Shown here: in pieces, positions 18,687 to 27,556 of the stretch
Position numbering within the stretch: position 1 is the stretch's first letter
How the letters are laid out: each line of letters begins with the position of its first letter
Assembly (NCBI GenBank): GCA_031415695.1
Contig: JANOSH010000051.1
Location: 186,001 to 250,000 of the forward strand
From: JANOSH01 sp031415695
GTDB lineage: Bacteria > Actinomycetota > Acidimicrobiia > Acidimicrobiales > Ilumatobacteraceae
DNA length: 64,000 nt
Direction of reading: 5' to 3'
Program-made: the position numbers and the translations under genes
The notes under the pieces: model-generated
Databases searched by the model: none
Seen by the model: the letters and a program-made list of their open reading frames with translations, nothing else
What the model was told of the DNA's origin: nothing

Positions 18687-20258
18687 ATGATGCTGCATCC
18701 TGTCATCGGGTGCCAGTATCATTGGCGCGGGTTCTCCGCTGCCATGCCAATTTCGTCCCGCACTCATCGATTCGCTCTCCTGGGAGCAGCGGCGACGACT
18801 GCACTTGTTGGGCTTCTAATGCGCTGGTGGGTACTGCGTTCGGAGTTGTTCGGTTACGTCGATGCCGACGAAGCTGTAACCGGCCTCATGGCGGCCAATG
18901 TGCTTCGGGGTCACCTTCCGGTTCTTGTGGCGGGAAATCGATATGGCGGCACAGCCGAGGCCTTCTTGCTTGCACCGCTCTTTGCGGTGTTCGGTGCTCG
19001 CCCGCTTCTGCTCAAAGGGCTAGCGGTCGCACTGTGGGCCGTTGCGTCATGGCTGGTATACCGCATTAGCCGACGGGTAAGCGGCCTGACTGTCGGCGCG
19101 ATGACAGGCCTCATCTTCTGGGTGTTGTCAGGTACCTGGATCGTGCTGTCGACATTCAACTATTCGGGCTACCTCACTGGTTTGGTGGCAACGCTGGTCG
19201 CTATCGATCGTTCGTTGTGCGTGGTCGAATCAGCCAGTCCGAGTTCGCTTCATGCCATAGCGATTGGGTTCGCATCGGGATTTGCGATCTGGTCGCACCC
19301 CATGTTCTTGTCGGTCTTGCTCCCTGCGCTAGCCGTTGTCAGCTGGCGGTTGCGTCGTCACGTCCGACAGTGGTGGCTGCCGACCATTGCCGGTGGTCTC
19401 GTAGCCCTGGCTCCTTGGCTCACCTACGGCGTCACCCGCGGGTTCGATCAAGGCAATAGCTCTCCATCGCGGTTCTCCTATGTCGGCCGGCTACGCCTGT
19501 ACTCATCACAACTGATTCCAAAGGGTATGTTCGGACAACGGTCGTGGGGCGCGGCTGATCAACCGTTGCCGCGTGGGGCGGGCCCCTCGACGGGCGGGGC
19601 CGATTGGGTGTTGGGCGCAGGCGGCAAGGTGATCTACCTCGCCGGGCTTGGGGTGATTGTGACGGGCTTGATGCAACTCGTTCGCCTCGGGTGGGCTGGG
19701 CGATCCGTTGCTGCGGCGGCCATTGTGTCGCCGCTGATCATGGCGGCTTTTGGTCCACTCTGGTTCACCGCTGATGGGCGCTATTCCATCGTATTCGTGG
19801 CACCGATGGCTGTAGCGTTAGGTGCCGGGTTCGGTGTGGTGTTTCGCCAACGAGCGTCGGTGCTGTCGCTTGTGCCGCTCGGCTGGTCGCTCATGATGTG
19901 TTTGCCGGTGCTCGCCTACGATCTGCCTGCGAAGTTTGTCGAGCCTGATCGGGACCTGTCGTTGACAATTGCGGAGCTCGACGATCGGTACGTCACGTCA
20001 TTGTCGGGTGATTACTGGCATTCGACGCGCATCACTTTCGCGACTGGCGGGCGTATAGCCGTAGTCAACGAACGATTTCCCTATCTCGGTGCGCGGCTCC
20101 GACGAGAACATGAGTCCTACGAGGTCTCGTATGTGTTCTACGGCCCCGTCCGAGACAACCCGCTCGACAAGGGCCTACTTTTGGAGCAATACCAGCGGAT
20201 CGTCCACGGACCATTCATTTTGTACCTACATGCTTCTGAGACTCGAGACCAGCCATGA
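18687..20258 (+). CDS. GT39/ArnT-like polytopic membrane glycosyltransferase
   Basis: 523 residues with roughly ten hydrophobic segments, resembling GT-C enzymes that use polyprenyl-phosphate sugars. The first periplasmic loop after the first helix contains GYVDADEAVTGLMAANVL, fitting the acidic motif of PMT/ArnT-type enzymes. Such proteins transfer lipid-linked sugars outside the membrane, which agrees with the dolichyl-phosphate-sugar-synthase-like gene two positions downstream (20901). GGAGAG at 18681-18686 sits directly before two in-frame ATGs (18687 and 18690), so the second has better spacing. The stop overlaps the methyltransferase start. Family is likely; substrates are not known. 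Confidence 0.75.
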   Translation: MMLHPVIGCQYHWRGFSAAMPISSRTHRFALLGAAATTALVGLLMRWWVLRSELFGYVDADEAVTGLMAANVLRGHLPVLVAGNRYGGTAEAFLLAPLFAVFGARPLLLKGLAVALWAVASWLVYRISRRVSGLTVGAMTGLIFWVLSGTWIVLSTFNYSGYLTGLVATLVAIDRSLCVVESASPSSLHAIAIGFASGFAIWSHPMFLSVLLPALAVVSWRLRRHVRQWWLPTIAGGLVALAPWLTYGVTRGFDQGNSSPSRFSYVGRLRLYSSQLIPKGMFGQRSWGAADQPLPRGAGPSTGGADWVLGAGGKVIYLAGLGVIVTGLMQLVRLGWAGRSVAAAAIVSPLIMAAFGPLWFTADGRYSIVFVAPMAVALGAGFGVVFRQRASVLSLVPLGWSLMMCLPVLAYDLPAKFVEPDRDLSLTIAELDDRYVTSLSGDYWHSTRITFATGGRIAVVNERFPYLGARLRREHESYEVSYVFYGPVRDNPLDKGLLLEQYQRIVHGPFILYLHASETRDQP

Positions 20259-20899
20259 GTAGCGACGCCTACTTCGAAACCCGCCTTGCCCCCAACGTTG
20301 CCCGTACGCAGGTGTGGCGGCACGTCACCCAGTATCTGGGCAAGTATGTGGCCGCCGACGGTGACCTGCTCGACCTTGCGGCGGGTTATGCCGACTTCGC
20401 AGGGTTTGCCACCGCTCGCCGCAAGGTGGCCATGGACATTACCCCCGATCTGGCAGCGCTAGTCCCTGCGGGGGTCGAACCGGTTGTCGGCGATTGCACT
20501 GATCTCTCGCAGTTTGCCGACAACGAGTTTGCCACGGTGCTTGCTAGCAACTTCTTTGAGCATCTGACGTGGGACCAGCTTCCCGACACCCTGGAACAGG
20601 TTCGCCGAGTGCTGCGCCCAGATGGCCGACTACTTGTCATACAACCAAACTTTCGCCTCTCGCCCAGCCGGTATTTCGATGACTACACGCATCGCACTAT
20701 CTTCACCGACCAATCGCTGGTGGATTTCCTGACCGTCAGTGGCTATTCAATCGAACGGCTCGAGGCGCGTTTCTTGCCACTCAGCTTGAAGTCGAATCTG
20801 AGCTTCGGGCATCGGCTGGTGCCGCTCTATTTGCGTTTGCCTTTTCGGCCTCTTGCGGGTCAAATGTTGGTAGTCGCCTCCCCACGAAAGCAGGCATGA
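20255..20899 (+). CDS. Class I SAM-dependent methyltransferase
   Basis: A 214-residue Rossmann-fold methyltransferase of the Methyltransf_11 type. SAM motif I is LLDLAAGYADFA (about residues 37-48), motif II-like acidic residue in KVAMDIT, and motif IV region VLASNFFEHLTWD; RVLRPDGRLLVIQPNF is the usual post-IV segment. The ATGA overlap joins it to the membrane glycosyltransferase, and the next GT2 gene follows after one base. Within this locus it could methylate the sugar chain or its lipid carrier, and a terminal methyl cap would suit the Wzt C-terminal domain. That role is inference. Confidence 0.85.
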   Translation: MSSDAYFETRLAPNVARTQVWRHVTQYLGKYVAADGDLLDLAAGYADFAGFATARRKVAMDITPDLAALVPAGVEPVVGDCTDLSQFADNEFATVLASNFFEHLTWDQLPDTLEQVRRVLRPDGRLLVIQPNFRLSPSRYFDDYTHRTIFTDQSLVDFLTVSGYSIERLEARFLPLSLKSNLSFGHRLVPLYLRLPFRPLAGQMLVVASPRKQA

Positions 20900-20900
20900 G

Positions 20901-21677
20901 ATGTGGCAGGGCCGAACCCTGGCTGTCGTCCTACCGACCTATAACGAGGCCGACAGTATCCGCGAGTGCATCGAGCGGTTCGAACGGCTTGGCATTGTCG
21001 ATGACATTATTGCGGTCAATAACAACGCGCATCCAAACACCACGCTAGAGGTGGCGCTGACGTCGGCACGCGAGGTGTTCGAGTCACGTCAGGGGTATGG
21101 CGCAGCCATACGGGCGGGGTTTGCGGCGACAACCGCCGATCTCGTGTGTGTCTGCGAGCCCGACGGCACGTTTGACCCGGCCGATCTCATGAAGTTATTG
21201 CCGTTCCTCACGGACTCCCACGTAGTTTTCGGCTCCCGGACGGTCACCACTTTTGTCTTCGACGGTGCCAACATGGGTCCGTTCCTGCGGTGGGGGAACT
21301 GGGCTGTGGCCAAGTTGATGGAGGTGCTCTTCAATACGGCGTACCTCTCCGATGTTGGCTGCACGTTCCGTGTGTTGACTCGCGACGCAATCAATGAGAT
21401 TGCACCGGCCTTCGAACGTACCGGGTCCAGTTTCGGCCTCGAGATGATGCTCCACGTTGTGACGAACCGCATCTCGTTCGTGCAGGTACCCGTTCGGTAT
21501 CTTCCGCGTGTTGGTGAAAGCTCTGTTACAGGTGATTTCACCAAGACGGTCAGACTGGGCCTGGAAATGATCGGTATTGTGCTTCAGGCTCGGATTCGTC
21601 CGCGCAAGCGGCGCAGCATGGCCCGTGGCACCGCCAACGGCGACAACACATCGGAATCGAGCCAGTCCCCCCGGTAG
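20901..21677 (+). CDS. GT2 glycosyltransferase, polyprenyl-phosphate sugar synthase-like
   Basis: A 258-residue GT2 enzyme of the DPM1/Ppm type. It begins LAVVLPTYNEADSIRECIERF, has DIIAVNNNAHPNT, then RQGYGAAIRAGFAATTADLVCVCEPDGTFDPADL with the donor-site acidic residues, and FGSRTV. These proteins usually charge a polyprenyl phosphate with a sugar for use by GT-C enzymes, matching the membrane protein at 18687. There is no C-terminal membrane domain. The last 94 bases overlap the end of the convergent gene at 21584, so about 30 C-terminal codons are shared antisense; that tail is Ser/Arg-rich and probably unstructured. Confidence 0.87.
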   Translation: MWQGRTLAVVLPTYNEADSIRECIERFERLGIVDDIIAVNNNAHPNTTLEVALTSAREVFESRQGYGAAIRAGFAATTADLVCVCEPDGTFDPADLMKLLPFLTDSHVVFGSRTVTTFVFDGANMGPFLRWGNWAVAKLMEVLFNTAYLSDVGCTFRVLTRDAINEIAPAFERTGSSFGLEMMLHVVTNRISFVQVPVRYLPRVGESSVTGDFTKTVRLGLEMIGIVLQARIRPRKRRSMARGTANGDNTSESSQSPR

Positions 21678-23236
21678 GGTGCCAGCCGGGGGTGCCCGAA
21701 TGGGTCCGAGCGCAGTCGATGGCCCCAACGCTGCTCGAGCAACGCATCCTCGCTTGCCGAGGCCGAACCGGGGCGTGTGGCCGATTCAAAGTGGTGGAGT
21801 ACGGCGAACGGCGTAACGACGGTTCGCAGCCCCAGGTCGGCCGCCCGCAAACAGTAGTCGACGTCGTTGAACGCGACGGCGAAGTCGGTGTCGAATCCAC
21901 CCAATTGCTCCCAGACGCTGCGCCTTGTGGCGAGCGCCGCCGCAGTCACGGCGCTGCACTCGCGTTGTATGGCCAGGAGCCCGCCTGGTCCGGGGTGGTC
22001 GCCGTTCCAACCGGAGAACGCGTGGAGCGCATGACCGTTGAGCAGCACTCCACCGTGTTGCAGCCGCCCGTCGGCAAAAAGTAGCCGGGCCCCTACAGCT
22101 CCGCACGTGCGCTCTGTCGCCAGACCGACCATGGTTTCGAGCCAATCCGATGAAATGACTTCGGTGTCGTCGTTGAGAAGCACAAGGACCTCGCCGGTCG
22201 ATGCCGCAGCAAGATGGTTCATCACTGCCGAGAAATTGAAGGGTCCCTCGACATGATGCACGACAAGCCGCTCGTCGACCCGAGCGCCGAGCTCCTGTAC
22301 GACTGATTCGGGGGTGGTTGGGTCGACAGCCACATGAATATCGAAATTCGAATACGAGGATCGGGTGCGAATCGAATCGATGCAGGCCAACACGTGAACA
22401 CGGTTAACGCCCCAGATCGTTGCAGCCGCGCCGGCCGTAGGGATGAGGAGGCTCACCGATGGCTGTACGAGTTGACGGCGTCGCACTCTGTACCAACCAG
22501 GAGTGTCTGGCATGGTGACTTCGGCGTCGATGCCCACCCGGACGCAGTGTTCGGCCACCGCTCGGCGACCTGCCTCGAAGGCGTACGGTTTGGCGGTTGC
22601 GTCGCCCGCAACCGAGCCTGGCGTGACGCACCAGTGGTACAGAATCTTGGGAATGTGGGCGATCGTTCGGGCCTTTTCGGTAACCCGCAGAATGAGATCG
22701 TGGTCTTGCGATCCGTCAAATCCGGAGCGGAAACCGCCAACATCGACCACTAACGAACGCCGAATCACTGAGAGGTGGCAGCAATAGTTTTGGCTGCGAA
22801 GCCGCTCGGGTGACCAGTCGGGCTTCAGGAATGGCTCGAACCGTTGGCCATCAGGCCCGATCTTGTCCTCGTCGGAATAGGCATAATCGATGCTCGGGTC
22901 GCCGGTAAGAACGGCTGCCATTTCCGCGAGGGCATCGGGCGTGAGTTGGTCGTCGTGATCGACAAGTACGACGAATTCTCCCTCGGCCATGGCAATGGCG
23001 TCGTTCGACGCGGCCACAATGCCGCCGTTGGTTTGGCGGCGCTGAACACGTATTCGAGGGTCGACGGCGGCGGCTTGTTTGAGCACTTCGCAGATGTGGT
23101 GTGCGGTCGAAGCGTCATCGACAACACACAACTCCCAATCGCCAAATGTTTGTGAAGTAATCGACCGCAGACACGACGTCAACAGATGGGCTGGAGAATT
23201 GAAAACAGGGGTGACAATCGAAAAACGAGGTGCCAT
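21584..23236 (-). CDS. Tandem GT2 glycosyltransferase
   Basis: 550 residues with two GT-A domains. Domain 1 (about 4-230): FSIVTPVFNSPAHLL, SQTFGDWELCVVDDAS, VVLVDHDDQLTPDAL and AYSDEDKIG, all typical of rhamnosyl/galactofuranosyltransferase-like GT2. Domain 2 (about 255-520): VSLLIPTAGAAATIW, EGPFNFSAVMNHLAAASTGEVLVLLNDDTEV and FDTDFAVAFNDVDYCLRAADLG. This architecture is common in O-antigen and arabinogalactan-like clusters, where each domain adds a different linkage. It starts two bases after a small coiled-coil gene on the same strand. Its 3' end overlaps the convergent GT2 gene by 94 bp. Confidence 0.9.
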   Translation of the reverse strand: MAPRFSIVTPVFNSPAHLLTSCLRSITSQTFGDWELCVVDDASTAHHICEVLKQAAAVDPRIRVQRRQTNGGIVAASNDAIAMAEGEFVVLVDHDDQLTPDALAEMAAVLTGDPSIDYAYSDEDKIGPDGQRFEPFLKPDWSPERLRSQNYCCHLSVIRRSLVVDVGGFRSGFDGSQDHDLILRVTEKARTIAHIPKILYHWCVTPGSVAGDATAKPYAFEAGRRAVAEHCVRVGIDAEVTMPDTPGWYRVRRRQLVQPSVSLLIPTAGAAATIWGVNRVHVLACIDSIRTRSSYSNFDIHVAVDPTTPESVVQELGARVDERLVVHHVEGPFNFSAVMNHLAAASTGEVLVLLNDDTEVISSDWLETMVGLATERTCGAVGARLLFADGRLQHGGVLLNGHALHAFSGWNGDHPGPGGLLAIQRECSAVTAAALATRRSVWEQLGGFDTDFAVAFNDVDYCLRAADLGLRTVVTPFAVLHHFESATRPGSASASEDALLEQRWGHRLRSDPFGHPRLAPYRGDWLDSDVLSPLAVPRAMLRRLRGRIRA

Positions 23237-23238
23237 TG

Positions 23239-23448
23239 TCAGCGTGGTCGTAGACGTCGTAACTGGTGCCGCAACGTCAAGGCCGGAGCCAGCACTCGTG
23301 CCATGCGGGCGCGACGCACGGCGTTCGCCGCTTCGAGCTCGACGATGCGCGCCCGAAGGCGCCCTGCCTCGAGCGCTACTTCGCGTGCGTATGCCAGCGC
23401 ACTTGCCGCGTCCTTGCGAAGTTGCTCGCTGTCGTGCGTGTTGGTCAC
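23239..23448 (-). CDS. Small coiled-coil protein in glycosyltransferase operon
   Basis: 69 residues, almost entirely helical: an Ala/Glu/Arg heptad stretch (ALEAGRLRARIVELEAAN) followed by a strongly basic tail ending LRHQLRRLRPR. The GTG start overlaps the stop of the upstream repair gene (GTGA), and only two bases separate its stop from the tandem GT2 start, so the packing supports a real gene despite its size. The coil-plus-basic-tail layout recalls the N-terminus of the protein at 4562 and the C-terminus of the one at 7741. A detached membrane or partner-binding adaptor for glycosyltransferases is possible. No family recognised. Confidence 0.55.
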   Translation of the reverse strand: MTNTHDSEQLRKDAASALAYAREVALEAGRLRARIVELEAANAVRRARMARVLAPALTLRHQLRRLRPR

Positions 23449-24038
23449 ACCGCTAGCTTAGGGCGTTGGGGCCGATCGTCCTTGGACAACCCGGCGGCGC
23501 GTTGGTTCGCCTTCCAAGCCTTCACGGCGACAAGCGCCTCGGGCGAGTCGACATCGGCGACAGTTCGAGGCTGACGGTCGGAGAATACGCCAGCTGCCTG
23601 CCGCCAACCTCTCGGCCGAACGTTGAACTGTTTGCCGAGAACCGCGATGGTGATTCGGATCTTTTCGTCGGCGAACCCCGGTAGTGCTCCTAGGCTGTGG
23701 TAGAGCGCTATCCCCGATTTGGCGGTGAGCCAAAGGGTCTCGGTCGGTTCGTTTCGATGGTGCAATACCACCGCGAGCTCGTGAATTCGTCGGGCCATGA
23801 CGGCCGGGAATCGGTGAATTGTCGGCTTAACGCAGGCGATGGAAACGAACTCGTCAACGCTGAGCTCGGCGACCACTTGAGGGCTCAAATCGCCAAGTCG
23901 CTGCGCCAGCGTGTACGGGCCCCGGAACGCCCATTCGATGGTGATTTGTTGATCGAGTTGCATGGCGACGAGAAGAGCAAACGCGTTGCTATTGACGAGG
24001 TGGTCGGCTTCGGCCAGACCGGTTGGGCACAGGGGCAT
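23445..24038 (-). CDS. HhH-GPD-type base excision repair protein
   Basis: About 197 residues matching the actinobacterial HhH-GPD-type DNA repair family. Recognisable segments are LCPTGLAEADHLV near the start, ALLVAMQLDQQITIEWAFRGP, KPTIHRFPAVMARRI, and the helix-hairpin-helix LGALPGFADEKIRITIAVLGKQ, followed by VRPRGWRQAAG. Members are thought to be DNA glycosylase-like, though the usual Lys/Asp catalytic pair is not obvious here. ATG at 24038 gives the usual family N-terminus; a GTG at 24074 would add 12 residues. It is divergent from RNase HI, and its stop overlaps the coiled-coil gene start. Confidence 0.85.
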   Translation of the reverse strand: MPLCPTGLAEADHLVNSNAFALLVAMQLDQQITIEWAFRGPYTLAQRLGDLSPQVVAELSVDEFVSIACVKPTIHRFPAVMARRIHELAVVLHHRNEPTETLWLTAKSGIALYHSLGALPGFADEKIRITIAVLGKQFNVRPRGWRQAAGVFSDRQPRTVADVDSPEALVAVKAWKANQRAAGLSKDDRPQRPKLAV

Positions 24039-24080
24039 CGCCACGTGTCTACCAGTCGGCGCGCTACCGTCCACAACGCT

Positions 24081-24557
24081 ATGACCATTGTTGTTTTCAC
24101 CGACGGTGCGTGTTCAGGAAACCCAGGCCCCGGCGGCTGGGGGTGGGTAGTCGCTCCCGACGGTACGCCGTCGGGCAGCGGCGGAGAGGCCGTTTCGACC
24201 AACCAACGCATGGAGCTGATGGCCGTACTCGAGGCATTGCGTTCGTTCCCGACCGACAATATTGAGATTGTGAGCGACTCCACCTATGTGGTCAATTGCT
24301 TTAAGGATCGCTGGTGGGCTGGCTGGCTGAAGAAGGGTTGGAAGAACAGCCAAAACAAACCGGTTGCCAACCGTGATATCTGGGAGCCGTTGATCGACCT
24401 GTATCGATCACGCGCCGACCAGATCAGTTTCAGGTGGGTGAAGGGGCACTCGGGCAATCGAATGAACGACCTTGTCGACGAACTTGCTGTGACAGCATCG
24501 AAAGGTCCGTTTGGTCCGGCTCCTGCGCCGAAGTCGCCGACCGACCGATTGTTTTAA
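24081..24557 (+). CDS. rnhA: Ribonuclease HI
   Basis: A 158-residue RNase HI that cuts the RNA strand of RNA-DNA hybrids, for example primers and R-loops. The catalytic carboxylates are all visible: D8 (FTDGAC), E45 (QRMELMAVLEAL), D66 (VSDSTYV) and D133 (LVDELA), with H123 in WVKGHSG. The handle region KDRWWAGWLKKGWKNSQN is also standard. ATG at 24081 gives the family N-terminus; longer in-frame extensions run back through the divergent repair gene and should be ignored. The next gene starts 17 bases after the stop. Confidence 0.97.
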   Translation: MTIVVFTDGACSGNPGPGGWGWVVAPDGTPSGSGGEAVSTNQRMELMAVLEALRSFPTDNIEIVSDSTYVVNCFKDRWWAGWLKKGWKNSQNKPVANRDIWEPLIDLYRSRADQISFRWVKGHSGNRMNDLVDELAVTASKGPFGPAPAPKSPTDRLF

Positions 24558-24574
24558 GTACCGGAGATCTTGGA

Positions 24575-25417
24575 GTGAGCGTTCCCGATTACTTGTTACC
24601 AGTGCCCGAAGTTGGGAGTTTTCGCCATCGGCTTGGTTTGCGACCGTTGGATCTTAAGGACTGGTTTGTCTTCGATGACGACGTACCCTCGATCATGGCG
24701 TCTAAGGCCGACCTCATGGCCCGCCGACCCGACGATGTGATGCAGGTGAATTCCGACACGCTCGCCGGGTGTCACGAACTGTTGGCGTTGGTGACCGCCA
24801 ACATGGCCACCTATCACCCTGGCGAGTCGGCCGCAGCCACTGGCTCGCATCCGCTAGCTCGGGCAACCAGCATTGTGCCCGATGACTTGGTGTTGCTTGA
24901 CGTGGTCGATCCCGACGTCATCATTGTCGCCGCTTCGGTGTGCGCCCCGAATCGGTGGAAGCTGGGCGTGAAGTTCGCGACCGGTATGGAGCACGTGCAT
25001 CGCCCCGTCCCCGGGTACCAGAGCGAGATCGGCGAGCTTGTCAATAGAACGTTGTCGCGTCTGAACGTCGAGCGGCCCGTGTGGCGCAGCAATTGGGGAA
25101 TCACGGACTCCTCAGCTTGGTTTCAGCCAGCTGCACTCGCTATACCTAAGCCAATTACGAACCAGGGCGCAGCTGCCGACCGGCTGCATCTACGAGTCGA
25201 ACGTCAGACACTGCGTCGACTACCCGACAGCGGGTTCGTGGTGTTTGGTATCCGAACCTTTCAATGCCCGCTGTCGGCATTTTCCGAGATGCCTGCTCAA
25301 GCCGAGGCCTTTCGGTTGGCGCTAGCGCAACTTCCCGATGCAATGGCCGACTACAAAAAAGTGCTGCGGGCTCGACCATTGATCGACGCGTGGCTGTCGT
25401 CGTGTGCGTCTCGGTAG
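24575..25417 (+). CDS. DUF3445 / heme-dependent oxidative N-demethylase-like protein
   Basis: A 280-residue protein of the DUF3445 family, whose characterised members are heme-dependent oxidative N-demethylases. Diagnostic segments: FRHRLGLRPLDLKDWFVFDDD near the start, CAPNRWKLGVKFATGMEHVHRPVPGY in the middle (with the conserved RW and H-x-PVP), PVWRSNWGI, and LRVERQTLRRLPDSGFVVFGIRTF. The C-terminus DYKKVL is also family-like. GTG at 24575 is chosen because GGAG lies eight bases upstream at 24563-24566. It may be co-transcribed with rnhA and the DUF445 gene. The natural substrate is unknown. Confidence 0.82.
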   Translation: MSVPDYLLPVPEVGSFRHRLGLRPLDLKDWFVFDDDVPSIMASKADLMARRPDDVMQVNSDTLAGCHELLALVTANMATYHPGESAAATGSHPLARATSIVPDDLVLLDVVDPDVIIVAASVCAPNRWKLGVKFATGMEHVHRPVPGYQSEIGELVNRTLSRLNVERPVWRSNWGITDSSAWFQPAALAIPKPITNQGAAADRLHLRVERQTLRRLPDSGFVVFGIRTFQCPLSAFSEMPAQAEAFRLALAQLPDAMADYKKVLRARPLIDAWLSSCASR

Positions 25418-25443
25418 GCTGAACCCGTAGCCTGTCCGAGGTC

Positions 25444-26685
25444 ATGCACGCAGATTTCGAACGCCGTCGGCAGTTACGTCTGATGAAGACCCGCGCTACC
25501 GGGCTTCTGATTGTGGTGGCGGCGGTGTTCGTTGTTGCTCGGCTCAATGAGTCGGGTCGTGGTTGGGTTGGTTACGTCCGAGCGGCAGCCGAGGCGGCCA
25601 TGGTTGGCGGTTTGGCCGACTGGTTTGCAGTCACTGCATTGTTCCGTCACCCCCTTGGCCTGCCGATTCCTCATACCGCTATCGTGGTGAACCGTAAGGA
25701 TCAAATCGGTGAGAGCCTCGGCGAGTTCGTCCAGGAGAACTTTCTGTCGGCCGACGTACTTGCCGACAAGCTCCGAGACGTTGGGGTAGCGGCCCGAGCA
25801 GCTACCTGGTTGAGCAATGTGGAGAACGCCCGAACGGTCGCAGCCCAGGCCGGTACCGCTGTGAGCGGTGTTGTCGAGGTGCTCAAAGATGATGATGTTC
25901 GCGAGATCATTGACCAGGCAGTCGTCGATCGAATCCGTGCCATCCCCATGGCGCCCCTTGCCGGGCGTGCCCTCGATGTTATGACCGAATCGGGGCGCCA
26001 CCACGAACTGTTCGAGGCTGCGCTGAACGGGCTCATCAACGCGCTCGACGAACGACGCGAGAGTCTTCGAACCCGCTTCGCCGAGGAATCACCATGGTGG
26101 GTGCCGGAGCCGATCGATGACCGTGTTTTCGACCGGATCTTCACCGGGTTGCGCGGGTTCGTGGGCGAGGTTTCGACCGACCCTCGCCACGATTTGCGCC
26201 GCCACGTCGATGAGCGAATGCGCGAACTTGTCATCAGTCTGCAGCAGTCTCCCGAGATGCGTGACCGGGGCGAGGCGCTCAAAGAGGAGCTCCTCAATCA
26301 CCCAGCTATGCGTAGGTGGTCTGCTGCGCTGTGGGACGATCTGAAGGCGTCGTTACTCACTCAAGCCAACGATGAAAACTCGCCCTTGCGTCAACGTTTG
26401 GAACACAGCCTGATTTCGATCGCTTCGACAGTTCGTGACGATCCGACGTTGCAGGCCAAGGTCGACAAGTGGATCACCAGCGCGGTTGCGTATCTCGCGC
26501 AGCAGTATCGCGGCGAGGTTGCCGAGCTGATATCGGGCACCGTTCGCAAATGGGATCCGAATGACACCGCCGATCGCATCGAAACCCAGATAGGCCGCGA
26601 TCTTCAGTTCATCCGGATCAATGGCACCATTGTTGGTGGCCTGGTCGGGGTGATTCTTCACGCCGTGAGCGGCGCCATCGGCTAA
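25444..26685 (+). CDS. DUF445 family membrane protein
   Basis: A 413-residue DUF445 protein. A hydrophobic helix occupies about residues 19-32 (GLLIVVAAVFVVA), followed by the family hallmark VRAAAEAAMVGGLADWFAVTALFRHPLGLPIPHTAIV, then NRKDQIGESLGEFVQENFL. A long helical region spans residues 100-380, and a second hydrophobic helix lies at the C-terminus (IRINGTIVGGLVGVILHAVSGA), where INGTxVGGLVG is also typical. These proteins are membrane-anchored with large helical domains; their function is not established. It converges with panC, with only six bases between the stops. Confidence 0.88.
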   Translation: MHADFERRRQLRLMKTRATGLLIVVAAVFVVARLNESGRGWVGYVRAAAEAAMVGGLADWFAVTALFRHPLGLPIPHTAIVVNRKDQIGESLGEFVQENFLSADVLADKLRDVGVAARAATWLSNVENARTVAAQAGTAVSGVVEVLKDDDVREIIDQAVVDRIRAIPMAPLAGRALDVMTESGRHHELFEAALNGLINALDERRESLRTRFAEESPWWVPEPIDDRVFDRIFTGLRGFVGEVSTDPRHDLRRHVDERMRELVISLQQSPEMRDRGEALKEELLNHPAMRRWSAALWDDLKASLLTQANDENSPLRQRLEHSLISIASTVRDDPTLQAKVDKWITSAVAYLAQQYRGEVAELISGTVRKWDPNDTADRIETQIGRDLQFIRINGTIVGGLVGVILHAVSGAIG

Positions 26686-26691
26686 GGCAGG

Positions 26692-27543
26692 CTATTTGGC
26701 CGGAGTGAGAATGATGTTGTCGATAAGGCGGACCTCGCCAACCCATACTGCCGCCGCAAGCAACGTGGGCCCAGTGAGATGGTGTACCGGTTGCAATGTG
26801 GCCGGGTCGCGAACGTCGAGATACTCGATGCGCGCCGCGAGTTCCTGACCAATGTGTTGGGCTGCCTGTCCGGCCAACATCGCTGCCGACCGCTCGCCCG
26901 CAAGCACCGACCGCTGCGCAGCTTGCAAGGCTTCAGGAATGCAACGGGCCGCCAGGCGATCGTCGGGTGAAAGGCGTACGTTGCGGCTGGACTTGGCAAG
27001 ACCGTCGGGTTCGCGCACGGTGGGAACACCGACGATGTCGATGCCAAAGTCGAGGTCGTCGGTCATCCGACGCAGTATCGCCAACTGCTGAAAGTCTTTC
27101 TCGCCGAAAATAGCCACGTCGGGTCGAGTTGCGTTGAACAGTTTGGTTACGACCGTGGTGACCCCCTTGAAATGACCCGGTCGTCCAGCGCCGCACAACG
27201 AGTCGGCGAGTTGGCCCGGAACCACATATGTCTCGTAGCCAGCGGGGTACATGACTTCGGCCGTCGGAAGGTACAGGGCGTGAACGGTTCGTAACCGGCA
27301 CTTGTCGGCGTCGTCGTCGATGGTCCGTGGATACTTGGCGAAATCGTCGGTGCGGTTGAACTGGATTGGGTTGACGAAGATAGTCACGATGACACGTTCG
27401 GCATGTTGATGAGCGATGTCGATCAGGTGCAGATGGCCTTCGTGTAAAGCGCCCATGGTGGGAACGATGGCGATGCGATGGCCGGCACGACGTTGCTCAT
27501 CGGCCCAGTGCTGCATGGGGCTCGGTGTATGAAACTGTTTCAT
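26692..27543 (-). CDS. panC: Pantothenate synthetase
   Basis: A 283-residue enzyme condensing pantoate and beta-alanine with ATP to give pantothenate, the CoA precursor. The HIGH-type nucleotide-binding motif is HEGH at 34-37 in VPTMGALHEGHLHL; FGEKDFQQLAILRRMTDDL and GLAKSSRNVRLSP (the K-S-S-R-N motif) complete the active site. ATG at 27543 is selected because GGAG lies eight bases upstream; an earlier ATG at 27570 would overlap panB. It follows panB by 13 bases on the same strand, as in many bacteria, so two steps of vitamin B5 synthesis are co-expressed. Confidence 0.97.
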   Translation of the reverse strand: MKQFHTPSPMQHWADEQRRAGHRIAIVPTMGALHEGHLHLIDIAHQHAERVIVTIFVNPIQFNRTDDFAKYPRTIDDDADKCRLRTVHALYLPTAEVMYPAGYETYVVPGQLADSLCGAGRPGHFKGVTTVVTKLFNATRPDVAIFGEKDFQQLAILRRMTDDLDFGIDIVGVPTVREPDGLAKSSRNVRLSPDDRLAARCIPEALQAAQRSVLAGERSAAMLAGQAAQHIGQELAARIEYLDVRDPATLQPVHHLTGPTLLAAAVWVGEVRLIDNIILTPAK

Positions 27544-27556
27544 CCGGTGTGCTCCG

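Noticed and set aside
23697..24080. N-terminal extension of RNase HI
   Set aside because: The extra 128 codons are antisense to the HhH-GPD gene and lack similarity to RNase H; ATG at 24081 gives the standard protein.
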